Source: Caprimulgus europaeus
Taxonomy: Eukaryota; Chordata; Aves; Caprimulgiformes; Caprimulgidae
Reading direction: 5' to 3'
DNA: 64,000 bases
NCBI GenBank assembly: GCA_907165065.1
Contig: OU015525.1
Span: 6,140,537 to 6,204,536, forward strand
Part shown: in pieces, positions 37,914 to 49,840 of the stretch
How the letters are laid out: each line of letters opens with the position of its first letter
Numbering within the stretch: position 1 is the first letter of the stretch
Program-made: the position numbers and the translations under genes
Notes under the pieces: model-generated
Database searches by the model: none
Told to the model about the DNA's origin: nothing
What the model saw: only the letters and a program-made list of their open reading frames with translations

Positions 37914-40887
37914 ACTAGCTGGCAATAGTTGTTGTCTTGTAAGCTTCCTCAAGAAGTTAAAAGTTACCACTCAGGAGGTGCTTTCTGGTGCTGCTCCCAG
38001 ATACTCCCACACAGAAGCAAAATCAGTTACAGAAACCAGGACTGAAACTGTGCCCAGGTTTGTCATAGCAGCAGTAGCAGCACTTATACAAATTAGTCAC
38101 CCTGTGACTTGCCACCAGCTCTATCAGTCAATTTTTTATGGTGAGAGTAACCGGAGAATGAGGGCTTAAAGCTAAGCAGGCCAGACAATTCAAATTGAAT
38201 AAGGACTGTTGTAACTATTCTATACAAAACAAGGAAATAAAATTAGATGCTAAGCCAGGAATAGAAAGTGCAAGTATTTCCTCCTTGTGATGTCTGGGCA
38301 GAAAGGAGAAATAGTAAGTTAACTCATAAACTCATCTGCATCTGTGACTGCACCAAAATTGTGAATATGAAACTGCAATCCCAATGTGTTTCGGTGGCAT
38401 CTGACAAGTTCTCAGCCAGACAGTATTCAAGGCAGTGTTAATGCGATCTCCAAAGAAAATGCTACTAAGATTTGTAGTTTATAGTAGAGTAGAAGAAGGA
38501 TGATGCAAGACAAAAGCTGAGCTCTTCAGTTTGGCCTGGCTCACCTGAGGAGCTGATGCCCTTCATTAAGCCATGATCTTATTAAAGATTCCTCAAATGG
38601 GTGTTTGAGCCCACCTGGTTGAGACCTCTGCCTTGGAAATAGTGACAACTCAAATGGGTTGAACAACTTGCAATTGTCTGGAACTGTGGGAAGGTCACTA
38701 CATGTATCAGAATGACTTGCTATTGCTCTTCTCCTTTATTTAGCTCTTTTAATGCAACTAAATACATTAAATCATGTCTCCAGGAACAAATGATGAAGTG
38801 TTGCTTAAAAAATGTAAAACAGAGAGATTAAAAAGGACTTAGATGTCCCAACTTTGTCCTGTGGCTGGAGTGGCAAACTGCTGTTGGTTGCATGAGCAGG
38901 AGACTTTTGATTATGGGAATGGACTAAAAAACTTTTCCACTTCCAGCATTAGCAAGGTTATTGCTGAGACAGTGTTTCCAGCATCCAGTGTCCAAATTTA
39001 CATGGAATTTAATGCTCTATGTCCCATGCTTCAAAAAAAAAAATATGTTCACTTATTGGAAAAGTACTAGAAGGCTAATCATAATTCTGGGAAACTTACA
39101 TTCCATGTGACGGGGAAGAAGCTTGTTCTGTAGTTTATCTAAGATTTTTTAAGAAGAAAAAAAAAAACAAACAACGCAGATATAAAAAAATTAATGGCAG
39201 ATGAATCTTGAGAAATTCATCCAAGAATTGGGTGCAGCCTTTTAACTGAGGCTGCTGTCCAATACAAATGAGTGCTTTTTGCACTGGTTAGACCTTCCCA
39301 CCATCCCCTTGTGCCGGCACTGCTTCTCAAACAGAGGCCCAGTGACCTGGAACAGGGAATTTGACACGTCAAATTCTCCCATAAGAAGAGTTTTCAACTG
39401 GGATCTGTCCCACTTTTGATTTAGTGAATGGCTTCAGTAGTGCTTGTGTCAGCATGAAGGAGGCAAGGACAGGGAAGCACACATTCATTCTGGTGACTAA
39501 CTGTACTTCAGTCATGTTAAAGTGTGCCCAAACTACAGTCTAAAGGCAATAAACCATCATATCAAAGTGCCAAGGACCAGAGTGGGCTCTGTGGCATGAT
39601 ACAAATACTTGAAAAATCTGGGCTCTATCCTTAGATTTGTGTGTACTGAAGAATAACGGTGGCTTTGGTTTAGAAATGCCTAGCCAGTGTTAGCTGGAAG
39701 AACAGTCTAGGGAATATCATGCTCCATTCTCCTTTCTGAATCCGTGCATCATTCTGCTCTATGGTTTAAAATCTATTCAGTCTGAAATGTGATGATAGTC
39801 ACATGTTTTCCATAACAGAAATTCATATCAATGCAGCAGTGTCAAGGGAACTTCTGTTCTTATCCAAATCATTAGAGGAGGATGCTCCCAAAATGTTGCC
39901 TTTTACTAGTAAAATAGGGGTGACTCAATGTTATCTGATGCTTGTTAGTGTATAAAGTGAATAATGAAAGAGGAGTTCCGTGCACAGATAAAATAACATT
40001 GAGAGGGCAAATATATTTTCAGAAAAATCCCGTTGAAAAAGCAAGATTAGGGCAAAAAAGGGATTTTTGCCAGAGAACTTTGACCACATCAGGGTAAGTA
40101 TCGTGGAGGGGAACCAAGGTCTGATCCCATTTACATGCTGTACATACAGTATCCCTCCCTGAAGTCAATTCAGTTGCTTTGTCTTCAGACTGACATCACA
40201 TAAAATCTGACTTGGTAACATGTTCATAAAGGAATAAATAGTGTTTTAAGAATTCAGATCCATTTATCTGTTCAGTAAGTCATTCCAAGAGAAAACATCA
40301 TTGATTGCATATTCCAATTTTCTGCCTTTACTTCTAATGTTTTTTCAACTCATGAACCCAGGATGTAATTTCTGTATTGCAAAAGCAAGCTCCATCCTTT
40401 TCCCTTAGGCTGTTGAAAAACAGGACACAAAGATGGCCTCTACTTCAAAGGTTTTTTAGCCTCAATGTAAAATAAAGAGACACAACAAACACAGAGTGAG
40501 TGCAAAAGTGAGATCTCTTCCAAATCAGAGTCATGAGCAAAAGTTGCAGACTAGTGGCACAATTATCTAATTTAGGAATAGTGTATATTTCATAAATAGC
40601 ACCTTCCACCTCCAGAGAGTTTCACAGGTCTCACAGTACAGCAGAAAAACGCTTCCTGGGATGAGGGAAAAAGGGCAAATTCTTGATTCATATACCTCTA
40701 AAGCCAAACATGGTGGCTCATTGAAAGTGTGAAGAGGATAACCCAGAGATAACCGGATCCCAGTCACGACTTGAAACAGATGGGAATACTATGAAATAGC
40801 CAAATGTCTTGGCTGTCCCCTACAACATGCAGAGATGTCCCTGGAGACACTGCCTGGGTGTTTATTTGCAGTTCTTTCTCCTTTCAG

Positions 40888-40959
40888 CCTGCTGAAGGAA
40901 AACTCAGTCTTGGGTGGAAGTCAAGACAACAGAGAAGAGATTCGGGAAGACTTTTAGCA
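40888..40959 (+). other. Possible 72-nt phase-0 exon
   Basis: A good acceptor (ttctttctcctttcag, AG at 40,886-40,887) and a donor-like GTAAGG at 40,960 enclose exactly 72 nt. All 24 codons are open in frame 0, starting PAEGKLSLGWKSRQQ. No neighbouring exon was identified, and such a combination can occur by chance, so this is a weak call. Confidence 0.15.
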
Positions 40960-42659
40960 GTAAGGATTGGGAGCAGAGGACTGATTTTTTTTTAATCTTT
41001 ATTATTACTTATCATGACCTTTCCAGTTTCCCTTACATTGTCAGTGATTGCCATATGGATTTTGGGGAGAATTGTAGGAAGTTACAATGTAATGATCAAT
41101 AGACCAGAGGAAGGGAAAGATAAGAACTGGAAACATGGAACTTCTCAGTCTCGAGAGATTGTTCTCACTCTGACTGGCATTTCTGCTTGCTGAAAGATTT
41201 TCTCTGTCTTTTTAAATTGCAAAGACTGCAAGTTTTAAAAGTCCTAGTTGAAGTCTTCATTCAGCAGTTGGTGCAAGTCTGGAGGAGCCCAAATCAAACA
41301 CTCTGCACTAGACTTCGACCATGCACTTCTCTGGGGTGAAACCCCAGGGAGGAGGATCCCACACCACAGTCTGTGATCCCACTGGGGCTGCCTGACTGGG
41401 AGTTTAAGCAGCAGTAGACTCATTTCTAGAAGAGCTAGAATGTGCAATTAGCAGCAAACTGGGATTTCAAGGTGTCAGCATGAGGCCAGGAGAAAGTAAA
41501 TGCTGGCTCTGACTTCTCCTGCTCATATAACCTGGGCATATTAAACTCTTGCAAAACAGCCTTTGAACTTCAGAAACGAGCTGGCACCATGCTTGCCTTT
41601 GGGATCAATGTGCTAATGCTCTCAGGCCGTTTGTACCAACAGGTTGCCTTAATTTTCAGTTTGTGAGAGACATGATTTTAAACATAATCATTTCCTCTGA
41701 ATATTCACTGAGGCCCTTGGGGTGACATGCTTTCAGGCAATTGCAGCAGAAATGTCAATAAAAGGAGCAGTACTGGAAAATCATTAGCAGAGAGTACTTT
41801 TAACTTTGTTCCTTGAGTACACAGGCTTCTACCCTTGGCAGTCTGCTGACACTTCTTCTCTCTCCAGAAATTTATTGTAGCAGCAGCAGATGAAATTGGT
41901 TCAGTTAAAATAAAGGATGTGTGGAGCCTCCAGTTAAACCCAGAAGCAAACCCAAAGGATGGGCTCTTAGAGGTACAGAACACACAGTGCATTTTTCTTC
42001 CTCATACTTCTTTTCTTGATAATTCCTGTTAGAAAAAGGGACAGAAGCTCTGAAAGGCCTTTTGAGTGGTTTTGTCTCAGTAAGGAACAGAAAGCAGCAT
42101 GCAAGCACCTTGTGAATGCACCTGTCAGGATTTTGGAGCAAGAAAGCTACAAAAAGTCCAAGAAAGTTGAGATAAGCAAAGAGCACATGAGGTCTTGAAG
42201 TGACCAAGACTTTTTATTTGGTTTTGTAGCCAATGGAAATCTATTAGCAGGCCTTCAGGAAATTTCTGAGGCAATCTTTTTTTTTTCCTTAGGCCTCCTG
42301 CAGCTACACCTATCCCACTCCTGACAGACACCTGGAAAGGGATTTGTTCTAATAGTACTAAGCTGTACGTTAGAGGTGAGTCACATGTACAGTGAGAGAT
42401 ACCTCAGCTCAGACTAGAGGCACTAAAAACACCTCAAAAGCAAAACCCAAAACAACCCAGGAGAAATTCAATCAAGTTGTGTAAGCTACATCCTCTTTAC
42501 AATCCTGACTTCAGGAGACTTGGCCGACTTGTTTGGGTAGTGTTTGTTTTATCCAGGCTACACATTTTACGACATAGGTGCAGACTTAGCATGAGAGTAC
42601 AGGGTAAAAAATGTTGAAAGTAGTTGCTAATTGTTGTTAGCACCTGTTGTTAATTTACC

Positions 42660-43332
42660 ACAAACTGGTGGACAGCAGGATGACCATGAGCCAGCACTGT
42701 GCCCTTGTGGCCAGGAAGGCCAATGGCATCCTGGGGTGCATTAGAAGGGCTGTGGTTAGTAGGTCAAGAGAGGTTCTCCTTCCCCTCTACTCTGCCCTGG
42801 TGAGGCCACATCTGGAATATTGTGTCCAGTTCTGGGCCCCACAGTTCAAGAAGGACAGGGAACTGCTTGAGAGAGTCCAGCACAGAGCCACCAAGATGAT
42901 GTAGGGAGTGGAGCATCTCCCTTATGAGGAAAGGCTGAGGGAGCTGGGCCTCTTTAGCTTGGAGAAGAAGAGGCTGAGAGGTGACCTTATTAATGTTTAT
43001 AGATATTTGAAGAGTGAGTGTCAGGAGGATGAAGCCAGGCTCTTCTTAGTGATGACCAACGATAGGACAAGGGGCAATGGGTGTAAGCTGGAACACAGGA
43101 GGTTCCGCTTAAATTTGAGAAGAAACTTCTTTACTGTGAGGGTGACAGAGCACTGGAACAGGCTGCCCAGGGAGGTTGTGGAGTCTCCTTCTCTGGAGAC
43201 ATTCAAGACCTGCCTGAATGCCTTCCTGTGTGAACTCATCTAGGTGTTCCTGCTCCGGCAGGGGGATTGGACTGGATGATCTTTCGAGGTCCCTTCCAAT
43301 CCCTGACATTCTGCGATTCTGTGATTCTGTGA
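42660..43332 (+). mobile_element. Young CR1 LINE, 5'-truncated 3' end with ORF2 tail
   Basis: Sense CR1 fragment carrying about 195 codons of the ORF2 C-terminus (42,663-43,243) and an 89-nt 3' UTR that ends in the attctgcgattctgtgattctgtga octamer repeats. ORF2 reads through the conserved '[16 protein letters not shown]' segment, then is broken by a TAG at 42,902-42,904 where the sister copy at 51,776 has AAG. It then stays open through '[17 protein letters not shown]' to the normal CELI-stop end. Endonuclease and the catalytic reverse transcriptase motifs are absent because of the 5' truncation. It is very similar to the copy at 51,776-52,237, implying a recently active subfamily. Confidence 0.95.
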
Positions 43333-44969
43333 AACTGAAAGTTTAGGGGGAGCTTTCCCACTTACATTTCCGTTTCCACTTTGGGCTTTGAGATAAGGAC
43401 AGGGAGCCCACTCACAATTACCATCAAGAGCAAACCAGACTCGAAACAGGGGAAATTATTTTTTTTCCAAGTGAAATAGATTCTTCTCACAGAGGCCACC
43501 CTGCAGCTCCCTCTGCCAACACCTGGACACGGACACCCCATACGCCCGGTACACTCCAGAGTTGTCCCAAGATGCTCATGTGGATGGCAGGGACCGTCCT
43601 CTGGATTCACTGTTTTTCCAGAAGCCACTTTTTTAGCTATGAGACCACCTGTGAAAAGACCCAGTGGCCATGCCAATGCCAAGCTGGATGCACAGAGAGA
43701 AGTGCTACCATTCTTCCATAGATGGGAAACCCAGTAACAGTCCCTGGTCTAGTCACCCAACCAGCAGAGCAACCTTGATATTCACAGGCAGCAGAACGTA
43801 AAACCACTTTTAACAACTTCTTAGTCCCAGCAACCCAAGACTGATGCATTAGGAACAGTGGCATGGAAGATTTTTTATTTTTCCTCTTGAAAGTGAGCAT
43901 GCTTTTTCATGTCTTTAATTCAATTAATGTTTATCCATCACCAGGTTTCCTCTGTTCATCATTTTCTCATTTTAGAGTCTGTCAGTGGAAGGTAATGAAA
44001 ATGTGAGCAAGCCAGGGTTGTGTGGGTGGGAAGTAAACTTTGGTGTTAAGTTAAAAATCACAGTTTGAGGTCTGGGTGCACTTCCAGGGGTAATTCACTT
44101 GGTAAATCAACCAGTTTGTCCTATCATCAAGCTGTCATTTCTAAGCAGTGCTGCACCAGGTTCCTGCCAGACACTATTAAGCAAGTGATTATTATTTCAG
44201 CTCTATTAGCTAACAGAATACACCTCTCCACCCAAGATGCTAATCAGCTTCTTGAAAAAGTATATTCAGCCTTTTGCTTCTGAGATATGGCTTCCTACAC
44301 CATTACCAAATAGCAACTTGAATATTGGGGAAAGAACAGAGCATTCAGGGGGGAGATAACCTAATCCCTTCTTCACCTGGTCCTGGTGGCTAGTAAATAT
44401 GAGCTTGAGACCTGGAGATACAGATTCGAGGAGGAAAACAATAAAAACACAGTCCTAGTTTCCTAGCTGAACATGAGACATCCACATGAACAAACCCAGT
44501 ACTTGCAGAAATATGAACAAAGATGGCTTAATACTCCCCTCCAGCTGAGCAGTATTGAACATTGCTATTGGAATATACACACATGATGTGTCTCTTCAGC
44601 ATCTGGGACCTCCAGTCTGCCCAGTACCCAGACCCTGGACCATGTTCTCCTCTAGTTGCTGGTACCCACACCTCTTATCCCAGTTGCCAGACAGCCTGCA
44701 GCTAGCTAATATTGACACATGCACACTTAGAATAGAGAGGCTAGTTGGAAACAGGATTTCGTGAGGATATAGACTAGACTGTAGTGATTAAGTACTGTCC
44801 ATCTAGTGGGACAAATGTGCTCAGCAGTAACATGGTAACACACGTCCAGCTCTTTTTCCCTTTATTTCCCTGTTCTCATTTCTCCCCAGTTCACCTCAAT
44901 CCCGTCCTTTCACCACCTTCAGTTCTTCTTCTAAACATCCCATAATTCATTTCCACGTTTCCAAAACCC
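43333..44969. other. Gene-free unique sequence
   Basis: No supported gene or repeat between the young CR1 and the solo LTR. Confidence 0.5.
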
Positions 44970-45565
44970 TGTGCTGGTTTTGGCTGGGATAAAACCAATT
45001 TTCTTCATAGTAGCCAGCATGGGACCCTGGTTTGGATTTGTACTGGAAACAGTGTTGATAACACAGGGATGTTTTTGTTATTACTGAGCAGCACTTACAC
45101 ACAGGCAAGGCCTTTTCCGCTCCTCAACCCACCAGTGAGTAGCTGGGGTGCACAAGAAGTTGGCAGGGGACACAGCTGGGACAGCTGACCCCAACTGACC
45201 AAAGGGATATTCCAGACCATAGGACATCATGCTCAGCAATAAAACTAGGGGGGAGGTTGGCAGAGGGAGCTGCTGCTCATGGACTGGCTGGACATTGGGT
45301 GGTTGGTGGTAAGCAATTGTTTTAATTTGTATCACTTGTTTTTCTTGGGTTTTATTTTTCTCTCTTTGTTATTTTCCTTTTCATTATGATTTATTATTAT
45401 TGGTGTTGTTACTATTATTTTTATTATTATTTTATTTCAGTTATTAAACTGTTTTTATCTCAATCCATGAGTTTTATCTCTTCTGATTCTCTTCCCCCAT
45501 CCTGCTATGGTAGAGTGGGAGCAGCTGTGTGGTGCTTAGTTTCTGACTGGGGTTAAACAATGACA
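44970..45565 (+). mobile_element. ERVL-like solo LTR, sense, near complete
   Basis: A near full-length LTR. It begins tgtgctggttttggctggga at 44,970 and ends ggggttaaacaatgaca at 45,565, giving the TG...CA ends expected of retroviral LTRs. The family's middle blocks are all present: gttgataacacagggatg, actgagcagcacttacac, gctgaccccaactgaccaaag, 'catcatgctcagcaataaaac' (TATA region, worn), the TTATTA-rich stretch at about 45,380-45,430, and ttattaaactg with the poly(A) signal near 45,442. No internal viral sequence lies on either side. The flanking 5-mers (aaccc and tcctc) do not match, so no target-site duplication is visible. This argues for age, or for recombination between two elements. 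Confidence 0.9.
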
Positions 45566-45724
45566 TCCTCTTAAAACCTTCCATCCTAAATTGTATACAA
45601 TTCCAAAATGCTCTTCCCATGATAAGTCCTGTACCCCTTTAAGAAACAAACTGTTCAGGTGGAATGGCCTTTTGGGAAAGGAGTGTCTTTGGTTGACTCC
45701 TCCTGCTGAGTTCCACACTACGAC

Positions 45725-46018
45725 AATCATAGAATGGTGCAGGTTGGAAGGGACCTTAAAGTTCATCCAGTTCCAACCCCCCTGCCATCAGCAGGGACAC
45801 CTTCCACTAGACCATGTTGCTCAAAGCCTCATCCAACCTGGACTTGAACACTTCCAGGGAGGGGGCATCCACAGCTTCTGTGGGCAACCTGGGCCCACCA
45901 TCCTCATAGTGAAGAATTTCTTCCTAATATCTAAATCTACTCTCTTCCAGTTTGAAGTCATTGCCCCTTGTTCTGTCACTCCCTGCCCTTGTAAAAATCC
46001 CTCCCTAGCTTCTTTACA
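45725..46018 (-). mobile_element. CR1 LINE fragment, antisense
   Basis: Complement of a CR1 3' end. It starts caatcatagaatggtgcag, runs through cttccactagaccatgttgc, gggggcatccacagcttctg and gaagaatttcttcctaatat, and breaks off after ctccctgcccttgtaaaaat. It is the same older CR1 type as the copies at 2,847 and 48,541, truncated earlier. The plus-strand open frame at 45,591-46,046 only reads across its non-coding strand. Confidence 0.93.
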
Positions 46019-47519
46019 GGCCAATGCTCTAGTCCTTCTCCTCTGAAGGTCTGAGGAGCAGCTGGTTCAGTGCTCTGCTTTTCACTGGTTATGTTTTCAC
46101 CATGCAGACAAATGGTGAATCTGTGCTTAACGTTTTGTGCTCTGTCCCTACTCATCACAGACATTTTCACCTCCATCAGCATTGAACACCTGTCTAATGG
46201 CCTACTTTTAAGGAGTCTCTGCAAAGTTTTCTCACTTTTTTTTTTTTCCAAGCTGCTTATTTTTCATAAAGTTTGAAGAAAAATTTGGATCTTTGTCAAA
46301 CATCAGCAAGCAATTCTGTCCTGCAGTCCTAAAAAGGGTTATTGCAGCAGCACTCCAGCAGATGGCTGGCTTCTGTCATGAATAAAACTCTCCCGAGGAA
46401 AGCACATCGTGCAGCAGCACATTTACGGGAAAGAGCAGAGATTTATTTCCTTTGGCTATTGATTAATACAGCAGCTCTCTTTCCACTTTGGATTCATTAA
46501 CAAAACTCAAAATAAAAACAATCCTGTGCAGTTCAAGGAAGATAAATATCACAAAGTAAAGTAAATTGCTGACATGAAAAGATATACTACCCCCTAAGGA
46601 AAAGTCACCAAACTCCATTCCTGGTTCAACTCTCCTTTTTAAAAACTGGTACTTCTAAAGTATTTAACACACTCATTCTGGATGTATTCTTTTTGGGTCA
46701 TGCTAAAATAAGTGCTTTTCCCCTTCCCTAGAACCAAAGGGAAAAGGGTGAATGGATTTAAGCAAACAGATTTGATTTGTCTCAGTAGGAGAGTGAAAGA
46801 TGAAATAAAAAAGACTGAGTGAGATGATCTTGTAGTTCTCAAACATTCAGATCTGCAAATTAAAGTGAGTGTGCTCAACAGCAAAGCAAGCAAATCTTCA
46901 AAAACTGGGAACTATTAGACTCAGGTTGCTTCTGACAGAAACGTACCCTAAAATCTTTCAGATTTCAGTCTGACTGCATGCAAAAGCAGGTAAATCCCAA
47001 TTCTTCCCAACTCCTGAAGTAAAACAGGGAGGAAAGGGGCCCCAAGACTAAGTGTCATAAACAACATACACAGAAATTTATCCAGAACAGATGCACTGGT
47101 GCCATCACTGCCATATCTGCCATAGCTAAGCTGACAGACAATTTGGTGTTTTCCACTGCATTCAATAAAGGGATGAAGTTATGGCCAGGGAGCCACAACT
47201 GTGGGGTGAATACTGTAGCACAGTGAATCACAGCAAACAGGGCGTCAGGGCTTCCAGAGACTCTCATCTATTCCATGTTTCTGCTCCACACAAATCTGTC
47301 CTAGTAGTGCTTTTTCAAATTAAAAAAAAAAAAACAAACCAAAAAACAACCAACCAACCAACCCAAAACCTCAAACTTTCCAAGAATAAAGATTTCATGT
47401 CTATTTCAGTACCCTTGTGAATATTGTTTCTTTTCCTTGACAATTTATCTTTATCTCCCTAAAGACAACTGAATCCATCGCTTGTTGACTTAACCCAGAT
47501 GAGTATGCAGAGGAATCTA
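46019..47519. other. Gene-free unique sequence with an A-rich tract
   Basis: Nothing supported as a gene. A poly(A) plus CCAA-type tract lies at 47,322-47,370. Confidence 0.5.
47322..47370. repeat. Poly(A) / (CCAA)n tract
   Basis: Thirteen A residues (47,322-47,334) followed by CAAACC and CCAA units. It could be the tail of an unrecognised retroposed insertion. Confidence 0.8.
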
Positions 47520-47760
47520 CTACCTTTCTCCTTTCAGCAACCTTCTACATATTTCAGGATTTCTGTCAAGTCCATCCTCAATTTCCTTTTTGCTAGGCTA
47601 AACAATCTGTTCCTTTCAATCTGTTTCTTTAGGTCATGTTTTCCTGACTTCTGACCATTCATCCTGTTCTCTGAATGTTATCCAGTTCAGCCACTTCATT
47701 CTTGTAATGCAGGGCCTGTAACAGAACACAACACAGAGTGTTGGCAAAAGCTGGTGTTTA
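47520..47760 (-). mobile_element. Ancient CR1-type LINE fragment, antisense
   Basis: On the plus strand it reads as the complement of an old CR1 ORF2 tail: 'cagcaaccttctacatattt', 'ctgtcaagtccatcctcaat', 'ttgctaggctaaacaatctg', 'aggtcatgttttcctgactt', 'gttatccagttcag' and 'gcagggcctgtaacagaaca'. This order matches the older CR1 lineages shared across reptiles and birds rather than the young copies here. It lacks the 3' end. Confidence 0.7.
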
Positions 47761-48540
47761 AGAGCACTGGATAAGCACCTTTTGGTCTGCAAATGAAAGC
47801 ACCTGTTCTGCCATGTGGCTGTTATCAATTCAACATGTGCCTTTTGTTTTTGTTAGTGTAATGCCCTCTCCAGGTGAAGAGGTGAAGGGATTAAACATAT
47901 TTGTCTATATTCCAAGTAACTGTATAGTAATTTATATTTGGAATGTGAACAAAGCCATAAAAGTACTTTGAAAAGTATTTCAAAGGTCCTCTTTCAAATC
48001 CCATCTGCATCACAGGAACAAACAGATCCATAGGTCATCCGGGGCAGTATTTTCTGTCTGACAGTTGTCATCTCTGATATTTAAAGAAGGTGCCATTTAC
48101 TTTATAGGTGATCACTGTGGGATGATGTGGGCATGGGAAAGTGTTTTAATTCCATCAGACATTGGCTAATGCTTTTAAGTCTGATAGTTTATGTCCCCTT
48201 TTAAAAGCATGGTATAATCCTCACTCATGAAGACTGTTCAAGTTCTCAGATTGCTAAATTGTTGGGTCCAGCAATTTGTCACATCCCATTACATCAATTT
48301 ATTCATTTCCTTAAGAAGTAATGGATTAGTAGATACAGGGGAAGTGACATAATGGTACTTCATGACTTCTACTGGCTTTTGGTAAGGTCTGATGTGACAT
48401 TTTTAGATACTCATAATGAGCAAAAGATGACATGTGAGTGATAGACTGGAAAATCACTCCCAAAAGTATTCAATTAGCTTGAGTGGAGATACTGAGTAGT
48501 CTCCTAGCAGAGTCTGTACTGACTTCACAGTTACTGAGTT
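47761..48540. other. Gene-free unique sequence
   Basis: Nothing recognised. Confidence 0.5.
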
Positions 48541-49028
48541 ACCTGGGGGACCCAACATAAGGACATGGACCTACTGGAGTGAGTCCAGAGGAGACCACAA
48601 GGATAATCAGAGGGTTGGAGCACCTCTCCTATGAGGACAGCCTGAGAGAGTTGGGGCTGGTCATCCTGGAGTAGAGAAGGCTCCTGGGACACCTTCTAGT
48701 GGCCTTCCAGTACCTGAAGGGGATACAGAAAGGCGGAGGAGGGACTTTTTACAAGGGCAGGGAGTGATAGAACAGGGGGTAATGGCTTTAAACTGGAAGA
48801 GGACAGGTTTAGATTAGATATTAGGAAGAAATTATTTTCTGTGAGGGTGGTGAGACACTGGAACTGGTTGCCCACAGAAGCTGTGGATGCTCCTCCCTGG
48901 AAGTGTTCAAGGCCAGGTTGGATGAGGCTTTGAGCAACCTGGTCTAGTGGAAGGTGTCCCTGCTCATGGAAGGGAGGTTGGAACTGGATGATCTTTAGGG
49001 TCCCTTCCAACCTGCATGATTCTATGAG
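48541..49028 (+). mobile_element. CR1 LINE, 5'-truncated 3' end
   Basis: Sense CR1 fragment: gggggacccaacataaggac (ORF2 tail), then ctcctatgaggacagcctga, ggccttccagtacctgaagg, tagatattaggaagaaatta and gttcaaggccaggttggatg. It ends cctgcatgattctatgag. ORF2 is broken by several stops. It is closely related to the copies at 2,847 and 45,725. The minus-strand frame at 48,696-49,010 is an artefact on its complement. Confidence 0.94.
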
Positions 49029-49239
49029 CTTCAGTAAAGACCTGCATGGTGGAAAAGAGTGAATTTTAATAAATGTACAGCTATTACCTTGATAGTAGAA
49101 AAAATCTGAGATTAAATTGTTTCTCTTGATTCATATTTATTTATGAATGGATGAGTATGTGCAGTTACTGACATAGACTTCAAAACACAAGCTAATTAGA
49201 GAGGTATAAGCAAAAATCAACAAGGCTGGCAAAAGCTTT

Positions 49240-49545
49240 TGAGAATAAGAAGTAATCAAACTGGTTTAGGCTAGAAAAGAGAGTGCAGAAGGGGAACCCA
49301 AAAGCAGTGTTCAACTGTCAAATCAGATCATTTCTTTGTTTTAAAGAAGCAACGATTAACTTTCCCCAGATCATCCTGCAGAGGCAGTATTCATCTTAGC
49401 TCATAGCAAAGGACATTTAGGAAAAACTTCCTCACTTTAACAACTGTCAAGTATTAGGAAAAGAATAGTAATTTCTGAGGGCAATCACCATTACCCAGGT
49501 TAGACAATCTTCCACTGGATGGTCTAAGTTATCAGGTTCATTTAG
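49240..49545 (+). mobile_element. Ancient CR1-type LINE fragment, sense
   Basis: The old CR1 pattern is visible in order: 'actggtttaggctagaaaag', then 'catttaggaaaaacttcctc' with 'actttaacaactgtcaag', then 'cccaggttagacaatcttcc' and 'ggatggtctaagttatca'. It is strongly diverged and coding capacity is gone. It starts about 210 bp after the younger CR1 at 48,541. Confidence 0.6.
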
Positions 49546-49784
49546 TGGCCTACCAAACGGCAAACCCAGTCCATGAGGCACTTCTATCTAGTTCACAGTC
49601 TTCCTCCTGTAGAAGACTGGAAGAGCTGTTTGAGGAGTAAATGACATGTGAGCAGGTTAAAGCTGTTTCTTGAGCCAGAATAGCTGTCTGAGAGTATTGC
49701 CCACATTGCAAAATTGTCTCACCAGAGAGGTTACAAAACTGAGAGTCATCTGTGAAGGCAGCTGAGGCCAGATTACACTGATAC

Positions 49785-49840
49785 GGGATGGACTAGATGG
49801 ATCATTCTAGAGGAACTGTGACTTCTATATAGTAATTAGT
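49785..49840 (+). mobile_element. Possible 3' end of the same ancient CR1
   Basis: 'gggatggactagatggatc' followed by 'attctagaggaactgtgact' resembles the ggactagatgacctctagaggtccc end of old CR1 elements. It is separated from the 49,240 fragment by about 240 bp of unplaced sequence. Confidence 0.4.

Larger units (their letters stand above)
36843..42659. other. Gene-free unique sequence
   Basis: No firmly supported gene. It contains a consensus splice donor at 36,923, a GA-rich A tract at 37,871-37,913, and a possible 72-nt exon at 40,888-40,959 listed separately. Confidence 0.5.

Noticed and set aside
42908-43243. 111-codon frame
   Set aside because: CR1 ORF2 tail of the copy at 42.7 kb.
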